From assembly GCA_946407715.1 (NCBI GenBank), contig CAMJPH010000016.1, positions 1 through 36,041 of the forward strand: a stretch of DNA of 36,041 nt. The letters are read 5' to 3'. The notes below the pieces were generated by a model that was not told the origin of the DNA, did no database searches, and saw nothing but the letters and a program-made list of their open reading frames with translations. Every line of letters begins with the position of its first letter. Position 1 is the stretch's first letter. The stretch comes from an uncultured Bacteroidales bacterium. Its GTDB lineage: Bacteria > Bacteroidota > Bacteroidia > Bacteroidales > WCHB1-69. Positions 33,050 to 36,041 of this stretch are shown here, piece by piece. The position numbers and the translations under genes were made by a program.

Positions 33050-34798
33050 TCAGAACTCGTACCCCAGCCCCAAATTGACAAACCCCTTGATACCGACACC
33101 CGCTTCAAAACTGCCGAACCAGTGTTTTGCACCGGCTTTCACCCCGAAGGCGGTCAGCTGGAATGCGGAGAACATATCAGTGCGTTTATCCGGCCAATCT
33201 GACGGATCGTCATCAGGCGAAAAACCTTCTTCAACGAACTGAATCATACGCTCTGGAGTACGCTTGACTATCAATAATCCAATATCCAGACCAGAATAAA
33301 GGGTAATATGCGGACGGTTCAGGTAGGAGAACCGCAGCGAAGGCATGATCAGAAAATTGTGTTGCTTACACACCCAATGATCGAGATCGGGAGACACGAT
33401 ACCATCGGGATAATGACTCTCTTTGTAGAAACCATATCCTGTGGAGAGGCCCAACCAGAACCATTTGGCTGCACGATAGTGGTAGTCGAGAGAGAATACA
33501 GGTGTGTACAATAAATCCGTGCATACCGTATTGGGTAAATTTTCTCCAACTGCGTTTCCTCCTATTTCTCTATGAAATACAAAGCCGAAATGGTCACTCA
33601 CGCCCAACCGAAACTCGTGACGATAAAATGACTTGTCATCGTTCCAGTGCGGTTGCGCCTGTTTGATAGCTCGCATCTTGCTGAAACTGTGCAGGTAAGC
33701 GATTTGGAAGTAGAGATAGTGGTTGCGCTCCGTAATAGAGGTTGCTTGTTTCCCGGATTTTTCGTTGTCAGTTTTATAATAAAGGTCATCAATGGTATAT
33801 TCTGACCGGGCAAAATCGGTCGTGGCCATATTCAAACCAACCATAAAGCGCAAAAAATCCTGATTCGGCAATTGATAATATAATCCGAAATCCGCCATAA
33901 TATCAGCATAAAACACATTCCTGTCATAAACAGAATTGTTATCAAAATCCCAAGTCATAGGATTAACAAGTGGATGCCTTCCTGTATTTGGATTATATCT
34001 GTCCCAAACCGTCCCTAGAGGCATCCTTATTTGCGTTCCAAGGTTTGCTGTTAGCCATATTTTATCTGTAATTGGGTAATGAAATTCAAACTTCAGTGGC
34101 ATTGAGAATCCTTGGTATCTCCATGCATTATCTGCGGAGCGGCTTGTTATTCCGTAATTCAAAGCAGCCGAAACCCCGAAGAAATCTGCAAAGTGATAGG
34201 AGCACTCCAAACCTGCACGAAATCCGTAACGGAGCTTATCATAGGTGTCTGACGTAAGTTCTCCGTCTTTGAAAAACTGTAAATGATCAGGATGCACGAG
34301 ATTCGCCTCTGCTGTATATCCGAAATGAAATCCGTTGAAAGGACTGTCGCGAAGAACCGACTCTGTCTTGATGAAAGGCGAGTTCACGGGCTGCGGTACC
34401 TCCGTCTGTGCGGGCGCGAGGGAGTTCAACCCTAAAAGCATGAGCCCCGCCAATCCGTATTTTTTGATGCTGTCCATAGTAGAAACGTTTTGCTGTTCAT
34501 ACTGTATGACGCGATTTTCCAAAAAGGTAACGGTCTGCGCCCACAATTTTTCCAACGAATCGGACGGTGTCTGCCCATCAGCACCATTCAGCTCGTAAAA
34601 CAGCTGCTTGAATTCCTCGCTGTGAATGTAGTCGGCGATGATGACGGTGTCCTGCACGCGCACCGTGTCGCGCACATAGACGGTGTCGCGCACCACGTGC
34701 CGCTTCACCACATACATGGTGTCTGTGCTTTGTGCGGAAAGGCATCCTATAGTACTGAATACTAAGATGATAAACACAACAACAATCTTCCCTTTCAT
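33050..34798 (-). CDS. Outer-membrane beta-barrel protein with N-terminal DTV repeats
   Basis: A 582-residue exported protein. The signal peptide (about 1-22, IVVVFIILVFSTIGCLSA) is followed by periplasmic repeats RDTVYVRDTVRVQDTV (about 37-52), a short charged helical part (58-110), a second hydrophobic stretch (about 114-131), and from about 155 a long series of alternating amphipathic strands with aromatic girdles. It ends GLGYEF, whose terminal Phe is the usual BAM-recognised barrel end. Barrel topology is inferred from this pattern. It overlaps the sigma-factor gene by four bases (ATGA), so the two are translated together. The DTV repeat is shared with the tail of that sigma factor. No transport substrate is evident. 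Confidence 0.8.
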   Translation of the reverse strand: MKGKIVVVFIILVFSTIGCLSAQSTDTMYVVKRHVVRDTVYVRDTVRVQDTVIIADYIHSEEFKQLFYELNGADGQTPSDSLEKLWAQTVTFLENRVIQYEQQNVSTMDSIKKYGLAGLMLLGLNSLAPAQTEVPQPVNSPFIKTESVLRDSPFNGFHFGYTAEANLVHPDHLQFFKDGELTSDTYDKLRYGFRAGLECSYHFADFFGVSAALNYGITSRSADNAWRYQGFSMPLKFEFHYPITDKIWLTANLGTQIRMPLGTVWDRYNPNTGRHPLVNPMTWDFDNNSVYDRNVFYADIMADFGLYYQLPNQDFLRFMVGLNMATTDFARSEYTIDDLYYKTDNEKSGKQATSITERNHYLYFQIAYLHSFSKMRAIKQAQPHWNDDKSFYRHEFRLGVSDHFGFVFHREIGGNAVGENLPNTVCTDLLYTPVFSLDYHYRAAKWFWLGLSTGYGFYKESHYPDGIVSPDLDHWVCKQHNFLIMPSLRFSYLNRPHITLYSGLDIGLLIVKRTPERMIQFVEEGFSPDDDPSDWPDKRTDMFSAFQLTAFGVKAGAKHWFGSFEAGVGIKGFVNLGLGYEF

Positions 34799-35835
34799 GG
34801 CTTTTGCATTAAATAGACCGTGTCTTTCACTATTGCGGTGTCACGGACCACCACCGTGTCGTTCACCACAATTTCCTTGGTGACAACGATGATTTTGGGT
34901 TTGGTTGCCGACTCTTGTTGTTTCACTGGCGCAGTCGCTTCGGAAGGTTTGGTTGTTAAGCCGGGCTCTGCTTGCAAACCGTTCTTGGAAATAGTGTCGG
35001 CTGGAAGGCATACTGGCGATTCAGTGGGTACGATCGGCTCTTGCAATGGACTGTTATCCAGCGAAGTACGAGCAATCTGCCACGCGCAAACGCCGCCGGC
35101 GATCCCTGCGATGGCGGCGGTAGTCAAGGCCGCACGGTGCGCCGCCACAAAGACGCCCGCACTGGAGGGCGCTTCTGCCGCTGCCTGCCGTATCTGCGTG
35201 GTAGTGAGCGGCTTCGAAGGCGCATAGGTCAGCGAGGCGAGTCTGTTCCGGAACATCCGGTCGGTGCGGGCGGCCTCGGAATGCTGTAATAAGAATAGTA
35301 GTATCATGACAAAAACTCCCTTTTTGCGTTTTTCTTTCTCTTGAGCCATTTGGGTGAGCAGCTGCCGCAGCCGTTTGCGGGCGCGGTAGAGCGTCTCCTT
35401 GGAGCTGGCGATGGAGATGTTCAGCAAGTCAGCAATGTGGGCATGTGACTGTCCGTCAATGGCATAGAGGTTGAAGACGGTGCGTTGCGGAACCGGCAGC
35501 TGTTGCACCGCTTCGAGCAGTTCCTCTTGCGTGAAGTCTGTCTCCCAAATGGATGTCTCCTCGGGGACGACATCCGGTGTCTCCTCCTCCACAAACGGCA
35601 CGGTATTCATGCTTTGTCGCAGGTGCTGGATGGCGTGGTTCACGGTGATGCGCATCAGCCAGGCCTTGAAGAGGCCGGTGGCGCGGTAAGTGTCGGAGCG
35701 TTCCATCGCCTTGAGGAACGCCTCGTGCGCCAGATCCTCCGCCAAAGCCAAGTCATTGACATAGCGGTGGCAAACGCCGATCATCCGTCCGATGTTGGCC
35801 GCATACATCCGTTCCCAAAATGCTGCATTCTCCAT
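34795..35835 (-). CDS. ECF sigma factor fused to a membrane segment and periplasmic tail
   Basis: A 346-residue protein. Residues 6-73 are sigma region 2 (YVNDLALAEDLAHEAFLKAM, the conserved DLxHEAFLKA motif, then FKAWLMRITVNHAIQHLR). Residues 101-163 are region 4 with the helix-turn-helix (LPVPQRTVFNLYAIDGQSHA, then HIADLLNISIASSKETLYRARKRL). A normal ECF factor would stop near 170. Here a basic stretch (166-172) leads to a short hydrophobic patch (173-183), a segment resembling anti-sigma N-termini (RMFRNRLASLTYAP, 193-206), a hydrophobic helix (about 235-254, AALTTAAIAGIAGGVCAWQI), a Pro/Thr/Ser-rich linker and a terminal IVVNDTVVVRDTAIVKDTVY repeat. ATG 35835 follows TATTTTTG by 27 bases. 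Membrane tethering is inference. Confidence 0.85.
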   Translation of the reverse strand: MENAAFWERMYAANIGRMIGVCHRYVNDLALAEDLAHEAFLKAMERSDTYRATGLFKAWLMRITVNHAIQHLRQSMNTVPFVEEETPDVVPEETSIWETDFTQEELLEAVQQLPVPQRTVFNLYAIDGQSHAHIADLLNISIASSKETLYRARKRLRQLLTQMAQEKEKRKKGVFVMILLFLLQHSEAARTDRMFRNRLASLTYAPSKPLTTTQIRQAAAEAPSSAGVFVAAHRAALTTAAIAGIAGGVCAWQIARTSLDNSPLQEPIVPTESPVCLPADTISKNGLQAEPGLTTKPSEATAPVKQQESATKPKIIVVTKEIVVNDTVVVRDTAIVKDTVYLMQKP

Positions 35836-35862
35836 TTTTTCGCCTTGTTCATGATGATGACG

Positions 35863-35870
35863 CAAAAATA
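35863..35870 (-). promoter_or_regulatory. -7 promoter element of the sigma-factor cassette
   Basis: TATTTTTG on the minus strand lies 27 bases before the ATG at 35835. It looks like a housekeeping promoter, so any autoregulated ECF promoter must lie elsewhere or overlap it. Confidence 0.65.
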
Positions 35871-35923
35871 GCAAAAGGTAACACTCGCGGAGAAAATTTT
35901 TTTGTTGCAGGTTGTGGGGATTA

Positions 35924-35957
35924 ATCTCCGCAGATCGCACGGATCACGAAGAAAACA
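35924..35957. repeat. CGCAGA-type repeat, copy 2
   Basis: CTCCGCAGATCGCACGGATC followed by ACGAAGAAAAC has the same period of about ten bases and similar units as the element at 9706-9771. Confidence 0.45.
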
Positions 35958-36029
35958 TCTCGTACGATAACAAACTGGTACAAGAATGTTGCTCTCGAAA
36001 AAGTGGACACGGAGGGGGTGAAAAAGTTG

Positions 36030-36037
36030 TATCTTTG
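36030..36037 (+). promoter_or_regulatory. -7 promoter element for a gene beyond the window
   Basis: TATCTTTG matches TAnnTTTG and points rightward out of the window, divergent from the sigma-factor cassette. Confidence 0.55.
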
Positions 36038-36041
36038 CGAG

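Noticed and set aside
1..36041. tRNA, rRNA, insertion sequence, integrase or phage genes
   Set aside because: None was recognised. No cloverleaf, transposase motif or attachment-site duplication was found by reading, although a covariance search was not possible.

Overview
The window looks like a chromosomal segment of a Bacteroidota bacterium, most likely order Bacteroidales. The evidence is a type IX secretion (T9SS) C-terminal domain on the 2219-residue protein, a two-subunit-type methylmalonyl-CoA mutase small subunit, lipoproteins with Bacteroidota-style lipoboxes, and the Bacteroidota -7 promoter element TAnnTTTG (as TATTTTTG, TACTTTTG, TATCTTTG and similar) ahead of at least 16 genes or operons. 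No rRNA, tRNA, CRISPR array, transposase, integrase or phage gene was seen. Genus cannot be set from the sequence alone.

Layout. 1-1629 holds glutamine synthetase (minus). 1785-9700 holds the giant secreted T9SS adhesin-like protein and an exported nitroreductase/flavin-reductase fusion. 9832-14288 is an operon with a GH3 glycosidase/beta-lactamase-fold fusion, tsaB and a tandem universal stress protein. 14402-16993 (minus) holds apt-ilvE and two small lipoproteins. 17527-24235 (minus) is housekeeping: mutA, trmH, HU, then TPR protein-ribH-fmt, and metK. 24473-26736 holds lgt, a lipoprotein and folD. 26925-32656 (plus) is a surface-polysaccharide region: a GT4 glycosyltransferase, then hddA-hddC-gmhA for GDP-D-glycero-alpha-D-manno-heptose, a left-handed beta-helix acyltransferase and a sugar-transfer ATP-grasp protein. 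32785-35835 (minus) is a compact cassette: an ECF sigma factor fused to a membrane segment and periplasmic tail, a translationally overlapping outer-membrane beta-barrel protein, and a tiny lipoprotein-like ORF.

The most unusual item is the last cassette. The sigma factor does not end after region 4. It continues through an anti-sigma-like segment and a transmembrane helix into a tail ending in DTV repeats, and the next gene, overlapping by ATGA, starts its mature protein with the same DTV repeats before an outer-membrane barrel. This suggests a membrane-tethered sigma factor physically coupled to an outer-membrane partner. A second candidate is a SAM-II-like motif at the 5' end of the predicted metK leader.

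The intergenic DNA is rich in small repeats: a 28-bp palindrome family (four copies), exact 6- and 7-bp tandem arrays filling gaps between stop and start codons, and a degenerate CGCAGA-type element (two copies). All gene functions are by recognition of motifs and family resemblance; no database search was run.
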